A stretch of DNA of 64,000 nucleotides from Terriglobia bacterium (GCA_028716525.1 JAQUPQ010000004.1:80628-144627), one strand, 5' to 3'; shown: positions 1-9,996, numbered from the stretch's first letter. Program-made: numbers and translations. The notes: a model not told the origin generated them from the sequence alone.

Positions 1-1
1 C

Positions 2-331
2 GGCATTGATCTGCAAGTGCAGCCTCCGGGGAAAAAGCTGCAGAACGTGTTGTTGCTTTCCGGAGGAGAGAAGGCGTTGACGGCGATCGCGCTGCTGTTG
101 GCCATCTTTCGCTATCAACCCAGCCCCTTCTGTGTGCTGGATGAAGTGGATGCGCCGCTGGATGAAGCCAATGTGGACCGTTTTTCACGCATGATTGCCA
201 CCCTGAGCGGCGAAACACACTTCATCGTCATCACCCACAACAAGAAAACCATGGAAATTGCCCGCGCCATGTACGGCGTGACCATGCAGGAAGCCGGAGT
301 TTCGAAGTTGGTTTCGGTTCGATTCGAGTAG
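2..331 (+). CDS. smc: Chromosome partition protein Smc, C-terminal end (5' truncated)
   Basis: This is the last part of an SMC ATPase, which forms a ring-shaped dimer that condenses and helps segregate the chromosome. The reading frame is open from base 2, so the gene begins outside the window. About 109 residues of the C-terminal head half are visible: the ABC signature [17 protein letters not shown], the Walker B segment [15 protein letters not shown] followed by the D-loop, and the switch histidine in [12 protein letters not shown]. These are the standard SMC C-lobe motifs. RecN, which shares the fold, has a separate complete gene elsewhere in this window and different flanks here. The identification is firm; the rest of the protein cannot be judged. 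Confidence 0.93.
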   Translation, partial: GIDLQVQPPGKKLQNVLLLSGGEKALTAIALLLAIFRYQPSPFCVLDEVDAPLDEANVDRFSRMIATLSGETHFIVITHNKKTMEIARAMYGVTMQEAGVSKLVSVRFE

Positions 332-483
332 ATTTTTTCTGTTGACACAATTGGTGGGGCGGAAAGATTTATTCGCCCCAATTCCTTCAGCCGTCCTTTT
401 TTCTCTCCGTTTCTGAAAATTCCCTCGGACGATTTGTCAAACTGTTTTTCAAATCCCTCAAAAATTCTTTTTTGACCGTCAGC

Positions 484-512
484 TTGACAAATGTTTTCCT
501 TGGAAATAAATT
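484..512 (+). promoter_or_regulatory. Candidate sigma70 promoter for purC
   Basis: A perfect TTGACA (484-489) is followed after 17 bases by TAAATT (507-512, four of six consensus bases). Transcription would start near 519 and leave a 5' leader of about 26 bases before the purC ATG at 545. A second TTGACA at 342-347 has no convincing -10 partner. Confidence 0.5.
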
Positions 513-544
513 GCTGGGGCTCCTGGAGTCCATCGCATACCGTT

Positions 545-1441
545 ATGAACCCATCCATTCTTTTGAAGGCGAACCTTCCCGGTATCGAAATTTTCATTCG
601 GGGCAAGGTTCGGGATGTTTATGCTCTCGGGGAGCGGTTGTTGATCGTGGCCACGGATCGAATTTCAGCATTTGATTATGTGCTGGGATCGGGGATACCG
701 GGTAAAGGTCGGGTGCTGACGCAGCTTTCGCGGTATTGGTTCGAAACGCTGGCCTCCCTTGTTCCGCATCACTTGGTTTCGACACAAATCGACGATTTCC
801 CCGAAAGTCTGCGCGCATTCCGCGATCAGTTGGACGGGCGATCCATGCTGGTGCGGCGGACCGAAATGATTCCTGTGGAATGTGTGGCCCGCGGTTACCT
901 TTCAGGATCAGGCTGGAAGGAATATCAAACCACGGGGAAGGTTTGTGGCATTGCGCTGCCGGCGGGGTTGAAGGAATCGTCCCGGTTGCCGGAACCGATT
1001 TTTACGCCGGCCATCAAGGCCAAGAGCGGCCATGATGAGAACATCGATTTTGAGCGTTTTGCGCGGGTAGTCGGAGATGGAAAGCGGGCCAGCCAGCTGC
1101 GCGATATCACCTTGAGGCTGTACCAAACGGCGGCTCGAGCGGCGGAATCGCGCGGGATCATTATTGCCGACACGAAGTTTGAATTTGGGTTGCTTGATCA
1201 GAAGTTGGTTCTGATCGACGAATGTTTGACGCCGGATTCCTCGCGCTTCTGGCCGCTGGAAGGGTATCGAGCCGGAGGCCCACAGCCCTCGTTTGACAAG
1301 CAGTACGTCCGCGATTATCTGGAATCGATCCGTTGGAACAAACAGCCGCCGGCGCCGGCCTTGCCGTCTGATGTGGTTCAAGCCACCAGTGAAAAGTACT
1401 TCCAGGCTTACCGTCTGTTGACCGGAAAAGATCTGGTTTGA
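545..1441 (+). CDS. purC: Phosphoribosylaminoimidazole-succinocarboxamide synthase
   Basis: SAICAR synthetase joins CAIR and aspartate using ATP in purine biosynthesis. The 298-residue protein belongs to the longer form of the family. Visible motifs are GKVRDVYALG near the N-terminus (nucleotide-binding loop), the block RTEMIPVECVARGYLSGSGW, the segment IFTPAIKAKSGHDENI, and LIDECLTPDSSRFWP towards the end. An in-frame start exists 18 codons upstream at 491, but those residues do not look like the family N-terminus and the candidate promoter overlaps them, so ATG 545 is preferred. The gene stands alone between smc and cvpA; the other purine genes lie 3.5 kb downstream. Confidence 0.93.
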   Translation: MNPSILLKANLPGIEIFIRGKVRDVYALGERLLIVATDRISAFDYVLGSGIPGKGRVLTQLSRYWFETLASLVPHHLVSTQIDDFPESLRAFRDQLDGRSMLVRRTEMIPVECVARGYLSGSGWKEYQTTGKVCGIALPAGLKESSRLPEPIFTPAIKAKSGHDENIDFERFARVVGDGKRASQLRDITLRLYQTAARAAESRGIIIADTKFEFGLLDQKLVLIDECLTPDSSRFWPLEGYRAGGPQPSFDKQYVRDYLESIRWNKQPPAPALPSDVVQATSEKYFQAYRLLTGKDLV

Positions 1442-1508
1442 ATGGGCCGCACCGGCGGGGGAAGGGAATCACTGTCGGTTCAAACGCCGTGTGGGAGACG
1501 TGAAATTT

Positions 1509-2051
1509 ATGTCCAGTTCATTTAATACCCTGGATGTGGTGGTGGTCGTCCTGATTCTGTACTCGATTGTTCAGGGGATCTTCCGCGGCGTCACCCGACA
1601 GATCATCTCCCTGGGAGCATTGGTGGTGGGATTGTTCCTGGCGGGGTGGTATTACCAGAAAGCGGCCACGCTGCTCCTTCCGTATGTTCGACATTGGGAA
1701 CTGGCGGCGTTTTTGGGATTCATCGCGATTTTTATTGCCGTCAAATTGGTAGGAGCGGCCGTGGGTTTTGTGGTGGGAAAATTGGTTTCCGCTGCCGATT
1801 TGAAATGGTTTGATCGGGTCATTGGCGGAGCGTTCGGCTTTGTTAAAGGTTTTTTGTTGAGCTCGGTGCTTTTTCTGGGGTTGCTGGCGTTCCCGTTTCA
1901 GTTGAAATGGGTGAACAACGCGGCGACGGCGCCTTATCTGATTGATGGGGCAAAATTCATCGCCGCGGTAACGCCGCCGGAAGTCAAAGCCCGATTTGAA
2001 GAGGGGATCGACCGGCTGCGAAAGATCTGGCAGAATTCCAGCAAAATTTAA
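1509..2051 (+). CDS. cvpA: CvpA family membrane protein
   Basis: This is a small hydrophobic protein of about 180 residues with around four predicted membrane segments: one after the N-terminal NTLDVVVVV stretch, one near GALVVGLFLAGW, one near AAFLGFIAIFIAVKLV, and one near FGFVKGFLLSSVLFLGLL. The opening LDVVVVVLILYSIVQGIFRG and the glycine-rich loops are typical of the CvpA family, which is linked to colicin V production and envelope stress; its biochemical role is not settled. ATG 1509 is chosen over the GTG at 1491 because GGGAG lies at 1493-1497. CvpA is often close to purine genes, as here next to purC. Confidence 0.85.
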   Translation: MSSSFNTLDVVVVVLILYSIVQGIFRGVTRQIISLGALVVGLFLAGWYYQKAATLLLPYVRHWELAAFLGFIAIFIAVKLVGAAVGFVVGKLVSAADLKWFDRVIGGAFGFVKGFLLSSVLFLGLLAFPFQLKWVNNAATAPYLIDGAKFIAAVTPPEVKARFEEGIDRLRKIWQNSSKI

Positions 2052-2118
2052 GGTGCGGCCCCTGCCCGGGTACGACGTTCATCGATTTTTCAATGGAAAA
2101 GTATTGGAGACACCTGCC

Positions 2119-2322
2119 GTGAAAGAACAACTTGATTCTTTAATCAACCAAATGGTGGAGCGGGGAATTCTTTACGACGAAGCGTTGATGGAATTCGAGA
2201 AGAAATTTATCAAGAAGGTTTTGGAGCGAAACCGCTGGAATCAATGCAAGGCGGCGCGCGTCCTGGGAATTCATCGCAACACCCTGAGCAAGAAGATTTC
2301 AGAGTATAAATTGCATTTATGA
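2119..2322 (+). CDS. Stand-alone Fis-type helix-turn-helix protein
   Basis: The 67-residue protein consists almost entirely of a Fis/NtrC C-terminal type HTH. The motif is in the second half: FIKKVLERNRWNQCKAARVL, then GIHRNTLSKKISEYKL, which matches the HTH_8 pattern of Fis and of NtrC-family activators. It lacks any AAA+ or receiver domain. GTG 2119 is taken as the start because GGAGA lies at 2106-2110; the longer frame back to 1996 overlaps cvpA and gives unlikely residues. It probably binds DNA as a small nucleoid-type or regulatory factor. Its proximity to cvpA and a histidine kinase is noted, but no regulatory link is shown. Confidence 0.8.
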   Translation: MKEQLDSLINQMVERGILYDEALMEFEKKFIKKVLERNRWNQCKAARVLGIHRNTLSKKISEYKLHL

Positions 2323-2442
2323 AAAGACAAATTCGAAGGACTGTAAAAGGAAGAAGTCTTGCCCGTCATTCCCGATGTGGGAAGATTTGATTCAATCTGC
2401 CTGGGATGAGCGACTGCGCGCTTCTCCTGCCGATCCAAACCT

Positions 2443-3207
2443 CTAAAAGAGCTTGCCGGTCCGGTTCCAACGGGTTCGGTCGAAGAAGTGCAGCAACACG
2501 GAAGAATAGAACTTCAACTTGCCTTCCACACCCGGGCTCAGCCATGCCTGGGTGGGTGCATCGTAGGACCAGAACACAAACAGCGGCTCTCCCACAATGT
2601 TGTCCAGGGGTACCAGGCCCCAAAAGCGGCTGTCATAGCTTAAATCGCGATTGTCCCCGAGCGCGAAGAAGTATCCGGGCGGGATGGTGATCGAAGCCAT
2701 GTTGTCGCGAAGACGGAGGTCGGCAGGGATAAAATCATGATCACCGTAGGTTTGGGAATCGGAATGGACCACATAGGGTTCATCCAGTCTTACGCCGTCG
2801 ACAAAAACCTGTTTCCTGCGGATCTGAACTGTTTCCCCCGGCACCGCAATGACGCGTTTAACATAGGTGAGGGAAGGGTCGAGCGGGAAGCGGAAAGCCA
2901 CGATATCTCCGCGATGGATCGATTTCAGTGCGGGGAAGCGGAGGTCCGTGAAGGGAATGCGGGGGCCGTACAGCAGCTTGCTCAGGAAGAGATGATCCCC
3001 GATAAGGATGGTGCGCTCCATGGAACCGGTGGGAACCACGGTCGCCTCGATTACAAAAGAGCGGATGAAAAATACCGCGATAAGCACGAACAACAACGAC
3101 TTGACGTTTTCCCACAGGACTCGTTTCCAGGTCGCCGAGGGCGGCACGGCAACGACTTCTCCCGGGGCGGCTGGTGTTTCCGCCGCTTCTTGAATGGAAT
3201 CTTCCAT
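2443..3207 (-). CDS. lepB: Signal peptidase I
   Basis: This membrane-bound serine protease (254 residues) removes signal peptides from exported proteins on the periplasmic side. A Pro/Ala-rich cytoplasmic N-terminus is followed by a membrane anchor at about 37-56 (VKSLLFVLIAVFFIRSFV). The catalytic Ser is at about 62 in PTGSMERT and the catalytic Lys at about 117 in YVKRVIAVPGE; the conserved GDNRDLSYDSRFWG box is near the C-terminus. The start has a good SD (AGGGAGA) a few bases upstream. It is transcribed divergently from the kinase gene that follows. Confidence 0.95.
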   Translation of the reverse strand: MEDSIQEAAETPAAPGEVVAVPPSATWKRVLWENVKSLLFVLIAVFFIRSFVIEATVVPTGSMERTILIGDHLFLSKLLYGPRIPFTDLRFPALKSIHRGDIVAFRFPLDPSLTYVKRVIAVPGETVQIRRKQVFVDGVRLDEPYVVHSDSQTYGDHDFIPADLRLRDNMASITIPPGYFFALGDNRDLSYDSRFWGLVPLDNIVGEPLFVFWSYDAPTQAWLSPGVEGKLKFYSSVLLHFFDRTRWNRTGKLF

Positions 3208-3377
3208 CTTTTCTCCCTGAACACGATCGCAAGAATCTAACGGCCATTATACCGGAAGCCTCCGGACTTGTGCGGAGATTTTTCAGGCGGAGCTGCAGCT
3301 GATGGGCTGCGCGGAGGTGTGTCACATGGTGATTGACGCCTTTCAGAGCGCTGGGCTAGAATCGGGCTTACTGTTTG

Positions 3378-4871
3378 ATGACCGTTATGGAGCGCCCCTT
3401 CAACCGTCGTAAATTTTACCGCTTCCGCTCTCGCATGATCCTGGTCATGGTGTTGGTCATGATCGCGATCGTGACCGTCATGGTCTTGCTGCACGATTTG
3501 AATACCCGCATGGTCAATCAGCATGTGGTCGACACCACCACGGAACTTCTGAACATCATCCAAATTGCTGAAACGAAAATTCCGGCCGACGATCCTCCTC
3601 AGGCGGCTGTCGAAAAATACGTGCAGGAACTGGAGCAGCACGGCGTGTCCGCGGTCCGTGTGGTGGACGCCTCGGGATCAAACTCCATCATCGCCAGTAC
3701 CAATCCCAAGGAGGTGGGCAAGCGCATTACGCCCAAGCGGGAGTCCAAAAGGAAGGGGCCGTTCAGGGTGTACGGCCGCGTAGGCGAGGATGACCAGAGC
3801 ACCCAGGAGCCCTACCGTATTACCTTTCCGGTTATCCAAGGGGAAGAAGTCATCGGTTACAGTGTTCTGGACATGCCTTTGGACGATTTTCAAAAGCTGC
3901 TGAACCGACTTTATTTTGAACGCATTCTGGCCACAGTTGCTATTCTTCTTCTCGGGGGCATTTCCATCGTTTATCTGGCCTTTCGATTCACTCGTCCTAT
4001 CGACACCCTGGTGGAGGCAGCGCACCAAGTCGCTGCCGGGAACTTGGGATTTTCAATCCCCATCAAGGAGAAGGATGAAATCGGCACTCTCTCGGCCACG
4101 TTCAACGAGATGATTGAAAAACTCCGGGAGTCGAAGAAGTTGGAGGAACGGCTTTATCAGGTGGAGAAGCAATCCACGGTGGGGCGCTTGGCCTCCGGCA
4201 TCGCTCATGAAATCCGAAATCCGCTGAATTACATCAACTTGTCGATCGATTATGTGAAATCCAAATTTGAGCCTGAGGACCGCACCAAGGCACAGGAGTA
4301 TCAAAAGACTCTGGATAACATCAAAGATGAGATTTCGCGGCTCAAGAAGATGGTCAGCGATTTTTTGGAGTATGGAAAACCCACAAAGCTGGCGCTGCGG
4401 GCCTGGCCCCTGCGGCCGTTAATTTCAGACGTCGTGAACTTGCTTTCGCGGAAAATTGAAGATCAGCAAATCGAACTGCGAACGGAATTTCCCCGGAACG
4501 AAGCCTGCATTGTGGCTGATCAGGAGCAGATCAAAACCTGCCTCATGAATATTCTCATCAATTCTGTGGAATCCATGCCGACCGGGGGCACCTTGACGAT
4601 TCTCGCGAAAGAAGACATGGAACGACAGGTCGTGTCTCTCACCGTTTCCGATTCCGGCGAAGGCATTGCCCAAGAGGTTCAAGGAAGTGTGTTTGAACCT
4701 TACTTTTCGACGAAGGAAACGGGTGTGGGTTTGGGCTTGGCCATTACGAAGAAGATTATCAACGATCATGGTGGAAAGATCTGGTTGGAGAGTGAGTTGG
4801 GCCGGGGAACGCGCGTCCATGTGGAATTACCTTTGGCGATGGAGGCGGCCTTGGCAGGCGCCGAACCGTGA
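3378..4871 (+). CDS. NtrB-like membrane sensor histidine kinase
   Basis: This is a two-component sensor kinase of about 497 residues. Order: first membrane segment about 21-39, an extracytoplasmic sensor region of about 140 residues, second membrane segment about 184-203, a HAMP domain (FRFTRPIDTLVEAAHQVAAG), a short coiled segment, a HisKA domain with the phospho-acceptor His near 277 in GIAHEIRNPLNYI, and a HATPase domain with the N box (INSVESM), DSGEGI and the G-rich VGLGLAITKKI. The HEIRNP context is typical of NtrB/ZraS-like kinases that pair with AAA+ activators. No partner response regulator is adjacent, so it is an orphan within this window. ATG 3378 or 3387 could each be the start; neither has a strong SD. 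Confidence 0.88.
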   Translation: MTVMERPFNRRKFYRFRSRMILVMVLVMIAIVTVMVLLHDLNTRMVNQHVVDTTTELLNIIQIAETKIPADDPPQAAVEKYVQELEQHGVSAVRVVDASGSNSIIASTNPKEVGKRITPKRESKRKGPFRVYGRVGEDDQSTQEPYRITFPVIQGEEVIGYSVLDMPLDDFQKLLNRLYFERILATVAILLLGGISIVYLAFRFTRPIDTLVEAAHQVAAGNLGFSIPIKEKDEIGTLSATFNEMIEKLRESKKLEERLYQVEKQSTVGRLASGIAHEIRNPLNYINLSIDYVKSKFEPEDRTKAQEYQKTLDNIKDEISRLKKMVSDFLEYGKPTKLALRAWPLRPLISDVVNLLSRKIEDQQIELRTEFPRNEACIVADQEQIKTCLMNILINSVESMPTGGTLTILAKEDMERQVVSLTVSDSGEGIAQEVQGSVFEPYFSTKETGVGLGLAITKKIINDHGGKIWLESELGRGTRVHVELPLAMEAALAGAEP

Positions 4872-4938
4872 GAGAAATAGTATATTCAGGAGCCCCCGGG
4901 ACAATAATTCGCAAACCGTTGGGCGATTGGGGAATGAA

Positions 4939-5184
4939 ATGAGAGCCCGCGTTATCGTCAGTTTGAAAAGAACGGTGCTGGATCCGCAAGGCAAGGCGAT
5001 CCATCATGCCATTGCGAGCCTTGGATTCAAGACGGTGGTTGGGGTCCGTCAAGATAAGGTGTTTGAAATTGATTTGAACGGTGTTCAGGATGCCGGTGCG
5101 GCGCGTTCGGAAATTGAGCGCATTGCCCGGGAAGTCCTGACCAATCCTGTCATCGAAGAGTTTTCGTTCGAAATCTTGGAATAA
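4939..5184 (+). CDS. purS: Phosphoribosylformylglycinamidine synthase subunit PurS
   Basis: PurS is the small subunit that bridges PurL and PurQ in FGAM synthase. The 81-residue product starts MRARVIVSLKRTVLDPQGKA, has the family core ASLGFKTVVGVRQDKVFEID, and ends in the helix ARSEIERIAREVLTNPVIEE. ATG 4939 follows GGGGA at 4929-4933. A longer frame reaching back into the kinase gene is ignored. It starts 67 bases after the kinase and leads the cluster purS-purQ-purL-purF. Confidence 0.93.
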   Translation: MRARVIVSLKRTVLDPQGKAIHHAIASLGFKTVVGVRQDKVFEIDLNGVQDAGAARSEIERIAREVLTNPVIEEFSFEILE

Positions 5185-5298
5185 GAAGATACGCGGTGGA
5201 AGCATCCATCATGCGGAGCGGGCGGGCCTGAATGCACGGGGGGATCAGTTGTCCTGTCCCGGTTGTGCAGCGGCCTGGAAAGGGGTGCGAGCGCAACG

Positions 5299-6027
5299 AT
5301 GAAATTCGGTGTCGTAGTATTTCCAGGAAGCAATTGCGACCACGACGCGTTTTATGTGATCGACCGGGTTATGCGTCAACCGGTCGAGTGGGTGTGGCAT
5401 GAAACCGACCAGCTCAAAGGATTTGATGCCATCATTCTTCCGGGCGGGTTTTCGTATGGAGATTATTTGAGGACCGGCGCCATTGCCAGGTTTTCTCCCG
5501 TGATGAAAGCCGTTCGGGCGTTTGCCGAAGGCGGAGGATTGGTCCTGGGGATTTGCAACGGATTTCAGATTCTTTGCGAATCCGGCTTACTCCCTGGAGC
5601 TCTGATGCGGAATCGAGGTTTGAAATTCGTGTGCCGGCACGTGTATCTGCGTACGGAGAACAATGCGCTTCCATTCACGCAACGTTTGTCGGCGGGCCAG
5701 GTGTTGAAGATTCCGATCGCTCACATGGAGGGCAATTACTACGCCTCAGCGGACACACTCGATGAACTGGAGTCCCAGGGACGGGTGGTATTTCGATATT
5801 CGACGCCCGAAGGAGCGATCGATGAGGCCGCCAATCCCAACGGGGCCGCGCGCAATATTGCAGGAATATGTAATCGGGCCGGCAATGTCATGGGCATGAT
5901 GCCGCACCCGGAGCGCGCCAGCGAATCGCTTCTCGGTTCGGCGGATGGCCGGGGTATTTTTGAATCGATGGTCAAAGCGTTGGTGTCGGCTCCTTCTTCT
6001 CGATTGGCGGAAACCGTTCATGATTGA
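5299..6027 (+). CDS. purQ: Phosphoribosylformylglycinamidine synthase subunit PurQ (glutaminase)
   Basis: This class I glutamine amidotransferase (242 residues) supplies ammonia to PurL. The N-terminus [17 protein letters not shown] is typical. The nucleophile elbow is GICNGFQIL with Cys at about 86, the oxyanion region is [12 protein letters not shown], and the His/Glu pair of the triad is in MMPHPERA near the end. ATG 5299 is preferred over a start 12 codons earlier because family proteins begin MKF/MKxAV. The last eight bases overlap the start of purL, which suggests translational coupling. Confidence 0.95.
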   Translation: MKFGVVVFPGSNCDHDAFYVIDRVMRQPVEWVWHETDQLKGFDAIILPGGFSYGDYLRTGAIARFSPVMKAVRAFAEGGGLVLGICNGFQILCESGLLPGALMRNRGLKFVCRHVYLRTENNALPFTQRLSAGQVLKIPIAHMEGNYYASADTLDELESQGRVVFRYSTPEGAIDEAANPNGAARNIAGICNRAGNVMGMMPHPERASESLLGSADGRGIFESMVKALVSAPSSRLAETVHD

Positions 6028-8362
6028 AGCTCTCATCTCTCCTGAAGTGGTTGAACAGCACGGGATCACCCCCCAGGAGTATCTGCGGATTGTGGCCATT
6101 TTGGGACGCGACCCCAACCTCACGGAGCTGGGTATTTTCTCGGTCATGTGGAGCGAACACTGCTCTTACAAGAGCTCCCGGGTGCATCTCAAACGATTGC
6201 CCACTGCAGGGGCGTGTGTTTTGCAAGGGCCCGGAGAGAATGCCGGCGTGGTGGACCTCGGCGACGGATACGCCATCGCGTTTAAAATTGAATCGCATAA
6301 TCACCCCAGTCTAGTCGAACCCTTCCAGGGTGCGGCCACCGGCGTTGGTGGAATTCTGCGTGACATTTTTACGATGGGCGCGCGTCCCATCGCCGCCATG
6401 AACAGTTTACGGTTCGGACGAATTAAATCCAGCGAGTCGATGGAATCTCCTCCCCAGGGAAGAGCCGGGTCTTCGACCCCGGATAACGAAGAATCGGAGT
6501 TGCGGCAGAATCGCCGAATTCTAAGCGGGGTGGTCGGCGGCATTGGATTCTACGGAAATTGTTTTGGTGTACCCACCGTGGGGGGGGAAATCTATTTCGA
6601 AGACTGTTACGCAAAGAATCCCCTGGTCAATGCTTTTGCCTTAGGTTTATTCGAGCGCGATTCCCGAAGCGGCAAGCCGCGCATATTCTTGGGACGCGCC
6701 AGCGGCCCCGGTAACGCCGTGATCTATGTCGGGGCGAAAACCGGTCGGGATGGAATTCATGGAGCCTCCTTGCTGGCCTCATCGGAATTTGATGAGACCA
6801 CCGCTTCGAAACGCCCCAATGTTCAGGTGGGTGATCCGTTCCTCGAAAAGTGTTTGTTGGAGGCGTGTTTGGAGACCATGGAGGCGGATGCCATTGTGGG
6901 GATTCAAGACATGGGCGCAGCGGGCCTGACGTGTTCGACTTCTGAAATGGCGGCTCGCGGAGATACGGGAATTGAAATCGAGCTCAATCATGTTCCACAG
7001 CGCGAGACCGGCATGTCCCCTTACGAAATCATGCTCAGCGAATCGCAGGAGAGAATGCTGTTGGTGGCCGAGCGGGGAAGAATGCCGGATATTCAAGGGA
7101 TTTTTTCAAAGTGGGGACTGGACGCAGTTGAAATCGGACGCGTCACGAAGGACGGAATCCTGCGTGTACGAGATCACGGGGAAGTGGTGGCAGAAATTCC
7201 CGCGAAGGCCCTGGCCGATGAAGCCCCCCTCTACAATCGACCCATGAAAGCTCGGAAACCCCTGGCGCTGTTGGAAAAATCGAGCCCGCGCTTGAAGAAC
7301 CTCGAGTCCGTTCAACCCGGGGACGCTTTCATGCGATTGTTGTCGAGCGAGAATCTATGCAGCCGGCGATGGGTGTATCAGCAATATGATCACATGGTAC
7401 GAACCAACACCTGCATTCTACCGGGGGCCGATGCCGCCGTGATTCGAATCAAGAATACAAATCGGGCCATTGCCATAACCTTGGATGGAAACGGGCGATA
7501 CTGCTATGTGAATCCGCGTGAAGGCGCCCGATTGGCGGTGGCCGAGGCGTGCCGCAATCTCGTGTGTGTGGGGGCCCAACCGTTGGCGGCCACGAACTGC
7601 CTGAACTTCGGTAATCCCGAAAAACCCGAAATCATGTGGGCCTTCAGCGAGGTCATCGATGGGATGAAAGAGGCCTGCGAGGCCTTTCATACTCCCATAA
7701 CGGGCGGCAATGTCAGTTTCTACAATGAGACGTTCGGGAAAGGCATTTATGGGACCCCGGTTATGGGGATGGTGGGTGTAATTGATGATCTTGCACATCT
7801 CACCTCGCCGGGTTTTAAGAGGGAAGGCGATGTCATCGCGGCTTTAGGCGATCTGACGCCTCCAACGGAGAGAGAGTTCTTGAATCAAGGAACCGAATTT
7901 GCAAGGGTTCTTTTGAACGCATCCGGGGCTCAGGTTCCGGCCCTCATTTTGGAACGCGAAAAACGACTGCAGGACACGATTCTGACGCTTATCCATCAGG
8001 GGACGCTCCATTCATGCCACGATGTTTCTGAAGGCGGGCTGGCTATCGCCTTGGCGGAGTGTGCTTTCGCGAGCGGACCGCCTTTTCTGGGGTGTGAGAT
8101 TGAAATTCAGTTTGGAATCGAAGGGTTGTCGGCATGGTGGTTCAACGAAAACCCATCGCGAGCCGTGATCAGTTTCGAAGTGGGACAACAAAGCCGGATC
8201 GAGGCGATTTGTCGCCGACAGGAAATTCCCTTCCAGATTCTCGGGCGGGTAAGGAAGCACGACTTTAAACTTAAGCATCTAAATAATTGGATTATTCAAC
8301 AACCGGTCGACAAACTTTTTGGTCTTTGGGACCAGGAATTGGAACGCCTTTCAACTTTATAA
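6020..8362 (+). CDS. purL: Phosphoribosylformylglycinamidine synthase subunit PurL
   Basis: PurL is the synthetase subunit that converts FGAR, ATP and glutamine-derived ammonia to FGAM. The small (PurSQL-type) form is seen: 780 residues with the [10 protein letters not shown] box (His about 47), the ESHNHPS motif near 91-97, the DMGAAGL segment, and a second AIRS-like half containing [10 protein letters not shown]. The start ATG overlaps purQ by eight bases. An extra stretch of about 27 residues at about 134-160, rich in Ser, Glu and Pro, sits between NSLRFG and GGIGFYGNC, where relatives normally have only a short linker. The frame is preserved across it. Confidence 0.95.
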   Translation: MIEALISPEVVEQHGITPQEYLRIVAILGRDPNLTELGIFSVMWSEHCSYKSSRVHLKRLPTAGACVLQGPGENAGVVDLGDGYAIAFKIESHNHPSLVEPFQGAATGVGGILRDIFTMGARPIAAMNSLRFGRIKSSESMESPPQGRAGSSTPDNEESELRQNRRILSGVVGGIGFYGNCFGVPTVGGEIYFEDCYAKNPLVNAFALGLFERDSRSGKPRIFLGRASGPGNAVIYVGAKTGRDGIHGASLLASSEFDETTASKRPNVQVGDPFLEKCLLEACLETMEADAIVGIQDMGAAGLTCSTSEMAARGDTGIEIELNHVPQRETGMSPYEIMLSESQERMLLVAERGRMPDIQGIFSKWGLDAVEIGRVTKDGILRVRDHGEVVAEIPAKALADEAPLYNRPMKARKPLALLEKSSPRLKNLESVQPGDAFMRLLSSENLCSRRWVYQQYDHMVRTNTCILPGADAAVIRIKNTNRAIAITLDGNGRYCYVNPREGARLAVAEACRNLVCVGAQPLAATNCLNFGNPEKPEIMWAFSEVIDGMKEACEAFHTPITGGNVSFYNETFGKGIYGTPVMGMVGVIDDLAHLTSPGFKREGDVIAALGDLTPPTEREFLNQGTEFARVLLNASGAQVPALILEREKRLQDTILTLIHQGTLHSCHDVSEGGLAIALAECAFASGPPFLGCEIEIQFGIEGLSAWWFNENPSRAVISFEVGQQSRIEAICRRQEIPFQILGRVRKHDFKLKHLNNWIIQQPVDKLFGLWDQELERLSTL
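6419..6499 (+). other. In-frame insertion in purL with a hairpin-forming core
   Basis: These bases encode the extra purL segment. The core at 6465-6482 is an imperfect inverted repeat: CCGGGTC, a TTC loop, then GACCCCGG with one bulged C. A short palindromic element that landed in frame would look like this, but gradual growth of a surface loop is equally possible. Confidence 0.4.
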
Positions 8363-8374
8363 AGGCGAAGAATA

Positions 8375-9826
8375 ATGAACGCGACACTCCCATCGGAGGC
8401 ATCAGTGGTTTTGGACAAGTTTCACGACGAGTGCGGCATATTCGGGGTTTTCAATCATTTTGATGCCGCCCGCCTGACCTACCTTGGATTGTATGCCCTG
8501 CAGCATCGAGGGCAGGAGAATGCCGGCATTGCCACGGCCGACGGGGATCAGGTGAAGTGTGAAAAAGGGAACGGCTATGTGGCCGAGATATTTTCCGAGG
8601 AGAAACTGAACGGGTTGACGGGCACTCTGGCGATCGGGCACACGCGCTATTCCACAGCGGGAGGAAGCGGATTATTGAATGCCCAGCCGGTTCTGGTGAA
8701 TTGTAGCAAAGGGCAGGTGGCCTTATGCCACAACGGCAATCTGACTAATGCGGATGAACTGCGGGCGGAATTAGAAGGCCAGGGGTCCATCTTTCAGACT
8801 ACCAGCGACAGCGAAGTCATTCTTCATTTGATTGCCCGCTCTCAGGAGACCAATTTTGAGGACGCTCTGAAGACCTCGCTCCGCCGTGTCGAAGGTGCCT
8901 ATTCCTTGTTAGTGATGACCCCGAACCGTCTTTACGCCATTCGGGATCCGCGGGGTTTCCGTCCGCTGTGTTTGGGGAGACTTGGCGATGCTGTGGTTTT
9001 TGCTTCCGAGACTTGTGCGTTTGACCTCATTGAAGCCTCCTACATCCGCGATGTGGAACCCGGAGAAATTTTTGTGATCGAAGGGGCCGGAGAGCGGAGT
9101 TTTCGATGGACGGAGACCCAGCCCCATTCCTTCTGCATCTTCGAACACGTCTATTTTTCTCGCCCCGACAGCATCATCTTTGGGCGGCCGGTTCAGCGCA
9201 GTCGGGAGTTACTGGGCCGATCCCTGGCGCAGGAAGCTCCCGCCGATGCGGATATCGTTGTTCCGGTACCGGACTCCGGCGTATCTGCAGCCCTCGGTTT
9301 CGCCCACGAGTCCGGTCTGCCATTGCAGTTTGGATTGATTCGAAACCATTACGTCGGGCGAACATTCATTGAACCCAAACAAACTATCCGGCATTTTGGG
9401 GTCAAGGTGAAATTAAATCCTGTCCGCGAAATCCTGAATGGTCAGAGGGTGGTGTTGATCGATGACTCTATTGTGCGCGGGACCACCAGTCAGAAGATTG
9501 TCCGGATGGTCAGGAGCGCCGGTGCCCGAGAAGTGCACGTCCGCATCAGCTGTCCGCCGACGGTCTCGCCGTGCTTTTACGGGATCGATACACCCACTAA
9601 GCGGGAACTGATTGCGGCCAACCAATCCATCGAAAAAATCCGCGTGTTCATCGAGGCCGATTCTTTGGCCTATCTTTCCTTGGAGGCCCTCAAACAATCC
9701 GTGGAAAAAGATGCCCCGCAGTATTGCACCGCCTGCTTCACCGGGAACTACCCCACCGTATTGCCGCAAAGCACTCTGAAGAAACTGGCAACCGAATCCG
9801 AGGAAGCCTCCCACAGCCACAAATGA
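8375..9826 (+). CDS. purF: Amidophosphoribosyltransferase
   Basis: PurF catalyses the first committed purine step, from PRPP and glutamine to phosphoribosylamine. The 483-residue protein has a short propeptide ending before Cys20 (HDECGIFGVF), the class II amidotransferase nucleophile; the N-terminal half continues with GLYALQHRGQENAGI and IGHTRYSTAG. The C-terminal phosphoribosyltransferase domain has the PRPP loop VVLIDDSIVRGTTS. Cysteines in FCIFEHVYFSRP, SCPPTVSPCFYGID and QYCTACFTGNYP match the positions that hold the 4Fe-4S cluster in the Bacillus subtilis type enzyme, so an oxygen-sensitive cluster is likely. It begins 12 bases after purL. Confidence 0.95.
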   Translation: MNATLPSEASVVLDKFHDECGIFGVFNHFDAARLTYLGLYALQHRGQENAGIATADGDQVKCEKGNGYVAEIFSEEKLNGLTGTLAIGHTRYSTAGGSGLLNAQPVLVNCSKGQVALCHNGNLTNADELRAELEGQGSIFQTTSDSEVILHLIARSQETNFEDALKTSLRRVEGAYSLLVMTPNRLYAIRDPRGFRPLCLGRLGDAVVFASETCAFDLIEASYIRDVEPGEIFVIEGAGERSFRWTETQPHSFCIFEHVYFSRPDSIIFGRPVQRSRELLGRSLAQEAPADADIVVPVPDSGVSAALGFAHESGLPLQFGLIRNHYVGRTFIEPKQTIRHFGVKVKLNPVREILNGQRVVLIDDSIVRGTTSQKIVRMVRSAGAREVHVRISCPPTVSPCFYGIDTPTKRELIAANQSIEKIRVFIEADSLAYLSLEALKQSVEKDAPQYCTACFTGNYPTVLPQSTLKKLATESEEASHSHK

Positions 9827-9996
9827 AATCCATGTAAAGGCGCGTATGTGAAATCGTAAGTCCGCGCGCCAGGGGAGTCGTTTGTCGGACTGGCAGGGAA
9901 TAAATTCTTTTCTTCAGATCACAACGAAATGCAAGCGCGAGAGTATTTCGACGAGATGAAGGAAGGGCCTCGGACCACAAGGTTCTTTATGAATAA

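Noticed and set aside
6465..6482. Terminator inside purL
   Set aside because: Stem without a T-run, inside an intact frame.
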